Below are positions 33,650-45,033 of a stretch of 64,000 nucleotides of DNA, piece by piece; within the stretch, counting starts at the first letter, position 1, and each line of letters begins with the position of its first letter. Where the stretch lies: assembly GCA_014529385.2 (NCBI GenBank), contig CM043960.1, forward strand, positions 118,986,543 through 119,050,542, read 5' to 3'. The notes beneath the pieces were generated by a model. It made no database searches. It was not told the DNA's origin and saw only the letters and a program-made list of their open reading frames with translations. A program made the position numbers and the translations under genes. This stretch comes from Adiantum capillus-veneris (Eukaryota > Streptophyta > Polypodiopsida > Polypodiales > Pteridaceae).

Positions 33650-35110
33650 TTGAGAATAAATCTCAAAATTTATAGATGGAAATAAACTAAACCTAAGGCA
33701 TCTGAGCCATACACACTAAACCGCAACTCTGAAGACTTCCCTGTACTCAAGCTCACAACTAGAAGTGGCCACATTAGGTTGCTTCTTGCTCAACCATGAT
33801 ATACATGAACTGCCAAGCATGAAACAAAAATCACTTGTAGACACTCATGGGTCAAAACAAACAGCCCAATCTGCGTCTAAAAAAGAATGTAAGTCTGGCG
33901 GCAATGATCCCCCTTGGGATAAAATAAGCCAAGATGTAAAGTGCCACTCAAGTAGTGGAAAATCCTCTTGACAGCCTGCCAATGCTTAGACTCTAGGCTA
34001 TGCATAAATCTGCTCACCTGTGAGACATCAAATTGAATATCCGGCCTCATGTTGCATACAAAAATGAGGCATTCAACATCAGTTTGGTAAAGAGTGACAT
34101 TTGCAGGATCACCAGCATCATGAAGACTCAATTTTGAACTTGTTTCCATGGGAGTGGCAATATTTTTTCAATCCTCAAGTCCAAACTTATACATCAATGT
34201 CTCTATGTAACTTCTTTGACACATGGAAATACCACCATCACACTGCTTAAACTATATACCCAGGTAATTATGCAACAACCCCAAACATTTCATCTTGAAA
34301 GTAGCATTCAAATCAGCCTTAAATTCAGCAATATGTCTCTCATTTGGTCTAGTGAACAACAAATCACCCACGTAGAGAACCAAAATGAGAAGTACATCAC
34401 CCTCACACTTCACATAGAATGTGCTTTCTATTGGACTGTTACAAAAGCCTCGTTTGACCAAATGAGTTTTAGCCTTCTTATTTAAAGCACGAGGAGATTA
34501 CTTCAACCGACACAAATCTTTGTTGCATTTACACACCTTATCCTCTTGTCATTTCTTGACAAAACCGCGAGGCTGTGTTACATAAACTTCTTCAAATATG
34601 TCTCCATTCCAGAAAGCAGTAACAATGTCTGATTGATGTGCATCCCAACCAAAATGAGCTACCAATGCACATAGAAAACGCACAATAGTCATACAACAAG
34701 TGGGAGAAATATTCTCTTCATAATCTATGCCTTTTTGCTATGCATAACCCGTTGCAACAAGTCGAGCCTTATAACGATCAATCTCACCATCCGCCTTGCG
34801 TTTCAACTTATAACCCACTTCGTACCAATGGATTTTTTGCCAGGAGAAAGATCACATAAAGTCCATGTGTCATTTTCTATAAGCACATCATATTCTGATT
34901 GCATGGCATCCATCCAATTGTTTGAATTATGTGCATCAAAAGACAAAGGTTCCTCAGCATCATGTAAGCTAGACACAGCCAAAGAATAAAAATCTGATTC
35001 ATAAGATGCATGGTGAGAGCCTGAACGAGTACAACTAGACAAAGGTGCATCCAATTTACTATCATGCAATGTATGAACCATCCATTTTGGCATACCTCTA
35101 GCCTGCTCAT
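33650..35110 (-). pseudogene. copia2 reverse transcriptase and RNase H
   Basis: It contains N-D-T-W-T-L-C, G-T-K-W, Y-K-A-R-L-V-A, A-F-W-N-G-D and L-V-L-Y-V-G-D-L-L. The last is the active site, with the first Asp of YVDD replaced by Gly (codon 34366-34368). R-P-D-I-Q-F-D-V-S-Q-V follows. RNase H has D-A-D-W-A, S-T-S-D-F-C-F and S-K-K-Q-P-N-V-A-T-S-S before the similarity stops near 33650. Multiple stops and frame changes are present. Confidence 0.85.
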
Positions 35111-35886
35111 TTTCAACCCTTTACTCATCAAGGACATCATGTACATCTACATTAGTAATAGGCTGATCTGCAACATTTTCAGAAACCCCCATAGGCTGTA
35201 CAATTACCTCATTGGAATTTATAGTCGAACTTCCACCATTGAAAAGAGGCAACAAAGTGTCATAAATGTCCTGTGAGCTGACATTACTGTCTCTAATACA
35301 TGACAAACAAGGGCTAAACAGAATCTTCCACAAACACAACATCTCGTGAGACTAAGATACACTTTGTTTGCGGATGATACAAGCTGTAATCTTTGCTTTC
35401 AGCACTATAACCAACAAAAATACATCTGAATATAGCCTTATCATCCAATTTTCTGTGCTGTGTTTGTGGCACCAAAGCATATGCCAAACAGTCAAAACAC
35501 GCATGTGCTCAATAGAAGGCTTTCTATCTACCATGCTACATATGGAGCAATAGAATGCAAAGCTTTTGTAGGATACCTGTTTAGTACATAAGTGGCACAC
35601 ATGATGATGGCCTCAAGCCAAAACAAACGTCACAAAGATTGACTTTTGACCATATATCGTGTCATTTTCGTAAGTGACCTGTTTTTCCCCTTAGCAACAC
35701 CATTTTGGTGAGGCGTATAAGGCACTGTACATTGGGTGTTTTATCCCATGACTAGCCACAAATGGATTAAATTCATGAGACATATAATCCTCCGCTCGAT
35801 CAAAACGAAGGGTGTCCATAGGACATTTCAAGACATTTTTAGCCATAGCCAAAAATTGTTTGAAGCACATAAAAACTTTGGACTTC
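35111..35886 (-). pseudogene. copia2 integrase, C-terminal part, and linker
   Basis: From the CACTA insertion point leftwards: F-K-Q-F-L-A, then R-F-D-R-A-E-D-Y-M-S-H-E-F (degenerate second catalytic motif), then the core tail and a Ser/Asn-rich linker to the RT. The expected catalytic Glu region (about 35690-35720) is scrambled by stops. Confidence 0.75.
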
Positions 35887-35946
35887 CACTACAAGAGGCT
35901 ATTCATATTAGCGACGCTCACACAGCGAGGCTCAAAAAAAAATTCC

Positions 35947-36006
35947 CGGCGTCGCTATGAGCGTCGCAAATTTACAAAGAAATTTGCGACGCTCATAGCG
36001 ACGCCG
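35947..36006. repeat. 27-bp subterminal hairpin of CACTA
   Basis: Arms 35947-35973 and 35980-36006 are perfect reverse complements separated by acaaag. The corresponding hairpin at 1845-1906 has 30-bp arms and a 2-base loop. A second hairpin (aaaactcagatct / agatctgagtttt) lies at 36039-36065. Confidence 0.9.
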
Positions 36007-36089
36007 ACTGGGCTAAAAAAATAACAGAGAGCGCCCAAAAACTCAGATCTCAGATCTGAGTTTTTCGGCGCCCTCAAGCAAGGAGCAGG

Positions 36090-36094
36090 TAACG

Positions 36095-36139
<45 letters not shown>

Positions 36140-36142
36140 CTC

Positions 36143-36175
<33 letters not shown>

Positions 36176-36237
36176 AGAGGAAGGAGAGCCAGGTATGCTC
36201 CTTCCCTCTCCTCACTCTCATGTTCCCTTCCCCTCTT

Positions 36238-36270
<33 letters not shown>

Positions 36271-36291
36271 TACACACACACACATAGTGTT

Positions 36292-36353
<62 letters not shown>

Positions 36354-36570
36354 AACATAAACAAAAACGCACACACACATACATAAACAAAGAATGCACA
36401 CACACATTGAGAGAGGAAAAGAGAGAGAGAGCATGCATAAACAAAAAACGCACGCATTGAGAGAGGAAAAGAGAGAGAGAACACGCATAAACAAAAAACG
36501 CACACATTGAGAGAGGAAAAGAGAGAGAAAACATGCATACGATCCAAAAAAACGCACACACATTGAGAGA
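36090..36570. repeat. Microsatellites and ~52-bp minisatellite of CACTA
   Basis: CT run 36097-36135, CA run 36144-36171, mixed CT/CA to 36287, GA run 36295-36348, then four inverted minisatellite units (cgcacacacattgagagaggaaaa...). It matches 1320-1760 in inverted orientation. All translations are artefacts. Confidence 0.9.
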
Positions 36571-36775
36571 GAAAGAGAGAGAAACTAATTTAACGTCGTA
36601 GGAAACTAATTAAAATTAAAAGACCTAAAGATCTAGCCAACGAGGAGTTGAACTCAAGACCTATTATTCAAGAGGGAAATGTCATAACCAATCTATCATA
36701 CTTGGCATGGGTAATAGAAATGTTATACCATTTATCTCTTTTTATTGGCACACACATCCACACACGCGCACACAC

Positions 36776-37462
36776 ACAAGAAGAAGAGAGTTATAACGTC
36801 GTAGGAAACTATCCTAAAAGACGTTAAAGATTAGGTTAGATGTAGACTTACATTAAATTAGATTTAGGTTTATTTAAATTAAATTAGATTAGATTTAGGT
36901 TTATTTTTAATTAGATTTACGTTTATTTACGCTAGATTTAGATTTACGTTATATTAGATTAGATTTAGGTCTCCATAGACTGCGATGCCTGCATGAAGCG
37001 GATGAAGAAAGCCCTCAATGGAATATAGGGTATTGCTGCCTTCACTCATGGTGGGCTCCGTCGATCCAAAAGTACTGGTGAAATGTCTTCAGAAGATAGG
37101 GAAGAAGGTGGATCTTCAGGGCGGCAAGAGTCACTACATCCCCGACACAATGACCATCTAGACAACCTCTAGTCATTCAATAGCAACTTCAAAGTTAGTA
37201 ACAAGAGCAAGAACGGTCTAAAGGGCCAATTGCTGTCGTCAAATGTGGATGGAGATGAGGCAGCGTCACCGCCAAAAGTTAACTCTCACATCTTTAGTGA
37301 TGAGAATGCCAACTCTTGCCGAGTTATGTGAAAAATTATGTGTTAAATCAGTTTTAAGGTTCTTATAATCCCTGTTAGTTTAGTTCTTTGTTTTTAATAT
37401 AACATAATTTACGTTAGATTTAGATTTATGTTATATTAGATTAGACTTAGATTTATTTGGGT

Positions 37463-37498
<36 letters not shown>

Positions 37499-37625
37499 GA
37501 AGAAGAGAGTTTTAACGTCGTAGGAAACTATCCCAAAAGACGTTAAAGATTAGGTTAGATGTAGACTTACGTTAAATTAGATTTAGGTTTATTTTTAGTT
37601 AGATTTACGCTTATTTACGTTAGAT
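36776..37625 (+). repeat. Direct repeats flanking the captured HIPP fragment
   Basis: Blocks 36776-36930 and 37496-37625 both read agaagagag, then taacgtcgtaggaaactatcc, aaagacgttaaagattagg, gatgtagacttac, ttaaattagatttaggtttattt. Both are preceded by a CA microsatellite. The HIPP fragment lies between them. The fragment copy has the same arrangement (about 285-420 and 1000-1115). Confidence 0.85.
36969..37331 (+). pseudogene. Captured HIPP gene fragment in CACTA
   Basis: It reads V-S-I-D-C-D-A-C-M-K-R-M-K-K-A-L-N-G-I then a stop. In a second frame it gives V-D-P-K-V-L-V-K-C-L-Q-K-I-G-K-K-V-D-L and, after another stop (TAG), a tail ending S-D-E-N-A-N-S-C-R-V-M-stop. The CxxC and C-terminal CaaX box identify a heavy-metal-associated isoprenylated plant protein. 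Relative to the copy at 559-919 it has extra small changes (for example ca inserted after ccccga). It has the same orientation as the transposase genes and could be transcribed with them. Confidence 0.75.
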
Positions 37626-37906
37626 CGAGTCCACGCAAGAATTACTTATGGTTTAGAGTTTAGAGTTAGACGAACAGTGAAAAGATCTACTATGAAAAGA
37701 TGTTAAGATGCTGTGAAGTGCTACAGCTAGAGAAGAGGCAAAGGGGTTTTGTCCACTACATGCAGTATCATGTAGACGTGGGTCTGTAGATTTCTTGTAC
37801 TCACAAATATAGGTATTGACCAATAAAGACGAGATTATAACCCGGTGGTTCTGATCTCCGTGCACCTCTAGACCGAGGTGTGCAGGGATTGGCCATGACT
37901 AGAGAA

Positions 37907-38026
<120 letters not shown>

Positions 38027-38088
38027 GACGAAGAATGCCAATAGAATATTAAATTTGTTGTCCAGGTTATAATATTTTTATCCTCATT

Positions 38089-40627
38089 ATGAGTAGTGAC
38101 GAGGATGTGGGACCGTCCAACCGAAACACCTATCTCTCAACGAGGGTCTTATGTCCTTGTAATCAATGCAAGCATGCTGTGCGACGGACAAGACGTGTTT
38201 CTTTGCAGCACGTTCGCGAATTTGGCGAGTTCGATCCATCTATTATAGATCGAGTTGTTGCCAATTATAACTCATCGGACTCTGACGCTGGCCAACAAGC
38301 AGCAATCTTGCAACCCAATAGACGTGTTCGCAGGCGCTTTGGTCAAGCAGCATATGTGAGGCCACAAGATGTAGCCTCTGACAGCTCGGGGGATGATCAT
38401 GCAGAGCACATTCCCAACGAGGCAATGTTTGAGCCCGAGATTGATGAAATGATCGAGACGATCATGGATTCAGAAAGGCTTATCTATGATGATATGAAAA
38501 GTGAAGCCGATACGCCATTGTATAATGGAGCACGTATGTCTAGATTGAAAGCACTCCTAGTTCTTCTCAACATGCAGGCAAAGTTTGGATGGAGTGACAC
38601 TAGCATCAGAGCGCTTTTCTGGTGATCTATTACAATTAGTTTACTTTAATAAAACTCTAAATGTATAATGATCTGATAGATTTTTACACGATTGTATCGT
38701 ATTTTTATGTTGTGTAGATTGCTTAAAGAGCACATACTACCAGCTGACAATGTGATGCCAGATTCCCGAGATGAAGCAAGAAAGATTTTGCGAAACTTGG
38801 GGATGGATTACAATTCTATCCACGCTTGTCCTAATGACTGCATTCTTTTCAGAGGGGAATACATAGACATGGAGAAGTGTCCGAAATGTGATTCCGAAAG
38901 ATATCGAGTAGATCTCCACGGGACAAAAATTCCACAAAAGGTTTTGCGACATTTTCCTCTGCTTCCTCGCATCAAGCATTTCTTCGAATGTAAGTCCATG
39001 GCCACCCTAGCATCATGGCATGAGGAGAATAAATCTTCGGATGGTGTGCTACGAATTCCTGCAGATTGCGCAGCCTGGAAACATATAGATGGAACATGGT
39101 CGGATTTTTCCAGGGAAGCTCGAAATTTGCGCTTAGGCCTGGCTATGGATGGCATAAATCCATTTGGTCAAAGCTTGTGTGCATGTTTGAGAAACATTTT
39201 CCTACTACCATGCTAACCATTCAGGTGCATCTTCTTGTTCACATAGTTGATGAGGTGGAAATAGGTAGCACAGTTCATTCCAGATGGATGTTCTTCTGAG
39301 AACGTTTCATGAAAACGCTTAAGGGATATGTGCGTCAAAAGGCATGTCCGGAGGGTAGCATGGCAGAAGGTTGGTTGGTATCAGAGTCCCTAGTGTACAT
39401 TGGAGAGTGGCTAGACGGATTTGATAAAGCCCGGGACACGCTATGGCAAACCATAGATGATGAGCGCATATCTGGGATTGTCATCTGCAATCTCGGTGTT
39501 GAGAAGAAGATGACGGAAGATCTAGAGGCTAAAATCAACCGATTTTGCATGCTTCACAATCCAGTGATGCAAAAGTGGATTTCACAATATGAGGATGCAA
39601 AGCAAGAGCGACAAAGGGCACGAATCGAGTGGAGACGGGGAAGACGACCACCGATGCACTATCCGACGGGTCTGGAGAGCCTACCAACATTCATGAGCTT
39701 AAGATGGTTGCACAACCAATTGAAAAGCACACAACAATGCGGTGACGAAGTGACTGAGGAAGAGTGGGAGTACTCTCGGGGTTGCGCGACCAAGGTAAGT
39801 TTGCAATGTACGACTAGCTAGTGACTTTATTTCTAAACGTTTGAACGGCCACTCATAATCTTTTTTCGTTGTAGTATAAGTCATACACAACAGCATGGTG
39901 TAAAGGTCGACATTTTAGGGTGGAACGGATCGACAAAAAGCGTTTTACTCAAGATTGTGGAATCATGGCAAAATTTGAACAGTCTAGTCGACGACGTTCC
40001 TCTCATGCAGATCCTATGGTGGCGGAACTCACTTACTTCGGCACGCTACAAGAGATTTTGAGGATCGATTACAGAGGATTTTTTGTCGACTTGTTCGACG
40101 TGCAATGGTTCAAGATAATCATGGAGGGTCGCAACGCTACTGTGCGTAGAGGAGAGTCTAGTTTTCTTGAGGTGGATTCTACTAAGAAATGGAATGACCT
40201 AAGAGACACTTTCGTACTACCCGAGCATTGTGAACAAGTAAGTATGTAAATAGTTAACATCCCCCTTTTACAAGTTATGTGCTTGAAAGCTCTCATGTAA
40301 GTTATGTGGCTCTGGCAGGTAATATTTCATCCTACAAAGTCTACATCAAACTGGTGGTACGTCATAGAGGTAGCCCCTCGTAGTGCAAGGACGTACGAAG
40401 GCTACCATGTGCCAATCACAACGGCATCAATGGAGGAGATCAGAGAAGATGCTCAATCAGAAGCCGCTACGGTGGTGCCAGACGAGCATCAAGATGCTAC
40501 TACTCTATATGGGGTGCATGCAGAGAAGCTACAAAATGAAACAGAGGATATGTGTTTAAACGGAGAGCTCTATATAGATATAGGAAGTTATGCTGAGTTA
40601 TGCGAGGATGAGAGAGAGATCTCTTAA
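38089..40627 (+). pseudogene. tnp2: TNP2-type CACTA transposase, centrally deleted
   Basis: Exons are about 38089-38621, 38718-39794, 39875-40236 and 40319-40627, with GT-AG introns. Exon 1 has the N-terminal transposase-associated region (P-L-Y-N-G-A-R-M-S-R-L). Exon 2 has the Cys motif C-P-N-D-C...C-P-K-C and L-R-L-G-L-A-M-D-G-I-N-P-F, then jumps at about 39175 to F-E-K-H-F-P-T-T, the start of the DUF4218 region. Exons 3-4 are DUF4216-like (Y-F-G-T-L-Q-E-I-L; W-W-Y-V-I-E-V). The catalytic centre normally between these is gone, the join shifts frame, and TGA 39297-39299 interrupts M-F-F/E-R-F-M. The exon 1-2 join also makes a TGA. The protein cannot be an active transposase. Confidence 0.85.
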
Positions 40628-40902
40628 AGCCACAAATATTGTATTTGAACAATTTTGCTCCGTGTTGTAAAAGCTCTGGCTCTCTAAGTACCTTCCATGG
40701 TGTATAACGCTCTTTTCTACTCGCGCTCACATCTTTTGATTGAAAATTCTGAGTTTTCGACTTGCCTCTTCGACTATCACTTAATTCATTGCGTCATTGT
40801 ATTTATATGCGTCATTACGTCATTGGATTTAATGGTCTTTGCGTCATTGTCTACTCTATTCATTCAATATTAAGTTTAAATATTCGTGTGTTTAATGCAG
40901 GT

Positions 40903-42212
40903 ATGGATGATGAGGAGTTTCTTTCTTCTTTGTCACCGCAGCAGAGACAGTGGTACGTGGAGCGTCATCGCTCTGGCGCATCATCACGCGTTCCTACTCC
41001 ATCCGCATCTCCCTCTATTTCGGAGCATTCGGCGCGCTCCGAAGCTTCGGCGTCGACGAGACGAGCTTCACACTCGTCTAGACACCGGCGCTCTAGTGGT
41101 GGCGGTGGCGGTTGTTGTGGGGATTCCGCCACCGATGCCTCCACACCGCCTCGTGTTCGACGAGGCTCTTTACCCTCCCCTTCTTTGCTCGCCCCTACAC
41201 CAGCCACAGCATCGCCATCTACTCCAGGTTTTGCACGGCTGACTATTCCTAGCAGCTACACACCTCTACCTACTCCGCCAGGGGCCACCCCACTCGACAC
41301 TCCTCGCTTCGGGTCCCAAACGCCGGTGGAGACACCTGACGTCCATACCCCCATCGACACGCCGCTAGAGACTCCTGCCGGGACACCCAGGTTCACGCGT
41401 CACCGGCCAGAGGGCTTGCCTTACTCCGTCGACTTCAGCGGCGGCATCATCATGGATGATGACGGCAAGAAGGTGATCTCGCGCATGCGTGGTCTTTGCT
41501 CTCAGCTATTTAGACACTACATACTAAACAAATGGAGTGAAGTACCAAGTGATTTAAAAAACAGAGTCATCAGCATACCTCATGATGAGTTTCCCGTTCC
41601 AACACGGGATCAACGCTTTAATGAAGACCTGATGAAGATTCGAATGCGCGAATACTGCAAACAGAAGCGTTCCGAAGTGCAAAAAGCAATCAAGCATGGG
41701 TGGAACAGGCCAGATTGGCTGGCCAAAGAAGATTGGAAGAATGCGAAGAAAGCAGCGCGCGAGAATCCCGACAAGTGGAAGCAACAAAAGGATGCAGCCA
41801 GAGCGCGAGTAGAGGCAGGGAGCTCGCACCACTTGGGGAGCGGTGGATGGGCATCATTTGAGGCCAATTTTGTAAGTGTTTTCGCATTGCTCTTTATGTT
41901 CGATAGTTTAGGGTTTATGAGTTTTCTAATTCTAACATAATGAATTCTTTGTATGTTTTGACAGTGGTCGATGACAGGACGTGATCCCACACCGTACGAG
42001 CGCGAGTACGCAGGCAGGAAGGGATTAAACGCCCTGATGGACATTCTCAGTTCTCGCGGCGGCATGGTTAGTATTAGGGTTTACTCTTTTCTATTTTTTG
42101 TATTGTTTTATAAATGTCGTTATATGTTTATACTTACTGAAAGCTGTCTTATTGTCTTTTTTTGCAGAATCCGACAGATACGCCGCTTGGACGCGATGAG
42201 ACGTTTGACTAG
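40903..42212 (+). CDS. TNPA-like CACTA protein (plant transposase, Ptta/En/Spm type)
   Basis: ATG 40903 lies just after a gcag acceptor, suggesting a 5' untranslated intron. Coding exons are 40903-41871, 41965-42066 and 42168-42212 (GT-AG introns), giving an uninterrupted 371-residue protein. Residues 1-170 are low-complexity Ser/Thr/Pro-rich with T-P repeats. Residues ~190-340 are basic and Trp-rich (R-M-R-E-Y-C-K-Q-K; N-R-P-D-W-L), with A-A-R-E-N-P-D-K-W-K and H-H-L-G-S-G-G-W-A-S-F, resembling the second protein of plant CACTA elements that binds subterminal repeats. It probably binds the cgtcgctat motifs at 42593-42815. The assignment rests on position and weak motif similarity; it could supply DNA binding for related elements. 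Confidence 0.7.
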
Positions 42213-42592
42213 ACGACGTCAGTTAGCCGTAGCTAGATAGCATTAGTTTAGGGTTTCTCATAGCTTATGTATCATGAGACGGATTTTATACGTCTTTTTG
42301 AACCATGTATATTATTACATTTGTCACCGCAGTTCATTTTGCCAATCAATTCTTTATGCCTATGATGTTGTACAATTGTCATTATTACATTTGCCAATCA
42401 ATTCATTTTGCCTATGATGTGTACAATTGTGAATTTTACGCTTGTCAATTTTGCAAACAATGCGTCTTGTGGGTGACTATTTTGGGTCTATTATCTACCC
42501 TTGCACTTTTTTTAAAAAGTGAATCAAGTACAATATGGTTGATGGGTGGCAGGGCATTCAATGCCCTGTCACCAAAAAAAAAATTCTCTCGG
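42213..42592. other. CACTA 3' untranslated/spacer
   Basis: It contains an imperfect duplication of about 60 bp (ttattacatttg...caatcaattc...tttgcctatgatg...gtacaattgt) at 42310-42430 and a hairpin cagggcat/atgccctg at 42550-42568. No coding signal. Confidence 0.6.
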
Positions 42593-42815
42593 GCGTCGCT
42601 ATAACCGTCGCTATTTATGGCTCTGTAGCATCGCTATGAGCGTCGCTATAGACTTCTGTGTAAACGTCGCTATAAGCGTCGCTATGACCGTCGCTATGAG
42701 CGTCTCTATATAGCGACGTTCATAGCGACGCCTATAGCGACACTCTCGTAGCGACGCTATTAGCGACGCCGGGGGTTATAAAAACCCAGTGTATTTCCGT
42801 CGCTAACAGCGTCAC
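42593..42815. repeat. Subterminal repeat array of CACTA (gtcgctat motif)
   Basis: About 14 copies of gcgtcgctat or close variants. Eight run forward (42593 to about 42710), then five run in reverse orientation (atagcgacg, to about 42770), then one forward copy near 42798. This is typical of the TNPA-binding subterminal region of CACTA elements, and the two blocks can pair as a large hairpin. Confidence 0.9.
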
Positions 42816-42842
42816 AAGAGCACACAACCTCTTGTAGTGTTC

Positions 42843-43560
42843 GCTTTAAGTAGAAATACCCATGCATGCCTAGAGTAATCATCAAAGAAATTCATGAAGT
42901 AAAGGCAATTCCCCAAGGAGGAGTTTGTATGGACCCACAAACATCACTATGCACAAGCTGCAACCTGCATGTGGCCCTAATTGAACCATTTGGAAACTGA
43001 GAACGCTGCATCTTACCCAAAATATAGCCTTCACAAACATGTTTGACAAGTGTTTCAATACGTGGAAAAGAAGCAACCATATCAGATTTCTGCAAACACA
43101 ACAAACTGGCAAAATTTAGATGACCAAAACGTGCATGCCAAAATTTTGCATCTAAAACAGCCTTTGAATCCACAACTGCATTTGCAAAATTCTACCCACG
43201 CTTGTCATACAAAGTGAGCTTATACAACAACCCACGACATAAAATGCCAGATGTAACAATTTCATCACCGAAATTGAGATCATGTATTGTACATCTGTCA
43301 TCCACAAATTTTACTACAAGACAAAGTTTAGCAAGTGTAGATACAAACAGAAGATTCTTCTTGATCCCATGTACATAAAGTGCATCAAGAAGTGGAAAAG
43401 AACTGCCATTTACAGGAGTAAGCACAATATTTCCAACTCCCTGAACCAGATAAGAGGCATTGTTGTCACAAGTAACTAAATTCCCGTGAGGGATAGACTC
43501 AAGAGAGGTGAAAAAATCACGATGTAAGGTTATGTGCTTTGTAGCACCACTGTCAAAATA
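42843..43560 (-). pseudogene. copia2 protease and N-terminal integrase
   Basis: From right to left: Y-F-D-S-G-A-T-K-H (protease, about 43550), then F-W-H-A-R-F-G-H-L (integrase zinc region, about 43135) with H-V-C-E-G-Y in which the second Cys of the zinc site is Tyr. L-V-H-S-D-V-C-G (first catalytic Asp, about 42955) follows, then F-Y-L-K at the CACTA insertion. Several stops break it. Confidence 0.85.
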
Positions 43561-44679
43561 CTACACATGTGAATTTGCAGCAACAATTGACATGCATGCA
43601 TCATGGACAACAGGATTATAGGTACACTCTGCACTAAAAGCCCATTCTGTATCAACATCAACATCAACATCATAGTCTCCTTTCACAAAAGACTCAACAA
43701 TAGCTGCATTTGTAGTGGATCTAGCATTTGCAGTGGAACCACCCTCTTTCTTATTAGCCTCTTTGGCCTTTAACTTAGGACATTGCTTGATCAAGTGATC
43801 ATTAGATTTACAATGATGGAAATGCATCTTTTTTTTACCCTTATCACCAAAATTTCGAGACGAATTGCTACCAAATGAAGCATTAGGAACATGTGATTTT
43901 CCACTTGCAGAAGAACCATAAGAAGTGGTTGCATTGCTATTATCACCCTTTCTTTGAGCAACAATAAAAGCATATTCAAGTGCATGTTGTCTAGTCTTGT
44001 TATTTTTGGAAGTGACTCCTGCAATAGGAATGTGCATAATGCATCAAACTTGACAACTTCAGGATTCCCTTGGGTCATAAGTCTCCAATTACTAGCAAAC
44101 GTCTGGTAAGAATATAGCAAGGCATCAAGAACAATCTGTACAAGGGAACTGGCTGAAATGACTTCACCTGCAGGAATAAGTTGCTCATTGGTATCCTTGA
44201 CACCAGAAAGGAAAGTGTCCATATCATCTTCCTCATGCATAATCTTCGATTCCAGCTCTTTACGCAACAATGCCATTTTAGCCTCATTGTGACTTGCATA
44301 TAGACCAACAAGAATATCCCAAGCCTGTTTGAAAGATTTCACTGAACAAATGTGGAGAGTAATAGTACGCTTTACAGACAACACAGTCAATGCATGAGCC
44401 TGTGCATCTTTTACATCCCAACAAGCTTGCTCAAATGTAGGCAAAACAACTCTAACAATAGCAATCCTTGCAGCAAGACCTGCAACATCCTCAACATCAC
44501 CTACATCCTTAGAACGAGGACGTATATTAATGCACAATAACACCTTGCACAATATTCCGGACACCCTTTGACACAAGAACATGTTGCATCATGTAAGCCC
44601 ACATAGGGTAATTGTCCCCATGCAATCTAGCCTCAACAGCAGCAAACATCTTCAACACATCTGTGTTGTTGTCCGCCAT
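43561..44679 (-). pseudogene. copia2 gag
   Basis: ATG 44679 (M-A-D-N-N-T-D-V-L) starts a Copia Gag (H-G-D-N-Y-P-M-W-A-Y-M-M). It shifts frame near 44530 and again near 44000. S-F-K-Q-A-W-D-I-L and M-D-T-F-L-S-G-V mark the core. The zinc knuckle near 43820 reads F-H-H-C-K-S-N-D-H-L-I-K-Q-C, lacking its first Cys. Confidence 0.85.
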
Positions 44680-45018
44680 GATGATTGCATGCACCTGATG
44701 TGAAAACTTCCCAAAAAGAGGAGAAATAAAGTGGGAACAACACCTGCTATATAGCACAAACCGTAGAAGACTATAAGGGAAAAAATTGTATTGACAAAAT
44801 TTTTGCACAAAACGATGAGATAGCCTATGCAATAACTTCCTATAGTGGAAACAAAGGCTGAAAATGAGCGTGAATCAGAAATATGAGTAGACTAAGCTCT
44901 TTGAGCACAGCGAAATTTTGAGCAACCTGCGAACACTCTCCAAATCTCACAGAAATTGGAGAAAGTGAGCAGGCATGTGTTGGAGCTACTGGCGACTAAG
45001 CCCGGGAGGAGGTAACTT

Positions 45019-45030
45019 GCTTTGATACCA
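45019..45030 (-). other. Primer binding site of copia2 (tRNA-iMet, one mismatch)
   Basis: The minus strand reads TGGTATCAAAGC (canonical TGGTATCAGAGC), three bases inside the LTR. Confidence 0.8.
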
Positions 45031-45033
45031 ATT

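Noticed and set aside
42593-42815. CRISPR-like repeat array
   Set aside because: Units are short, variable and change orientation, with no uniform spacers; it lies at a CACTA terminus in a plant genome.
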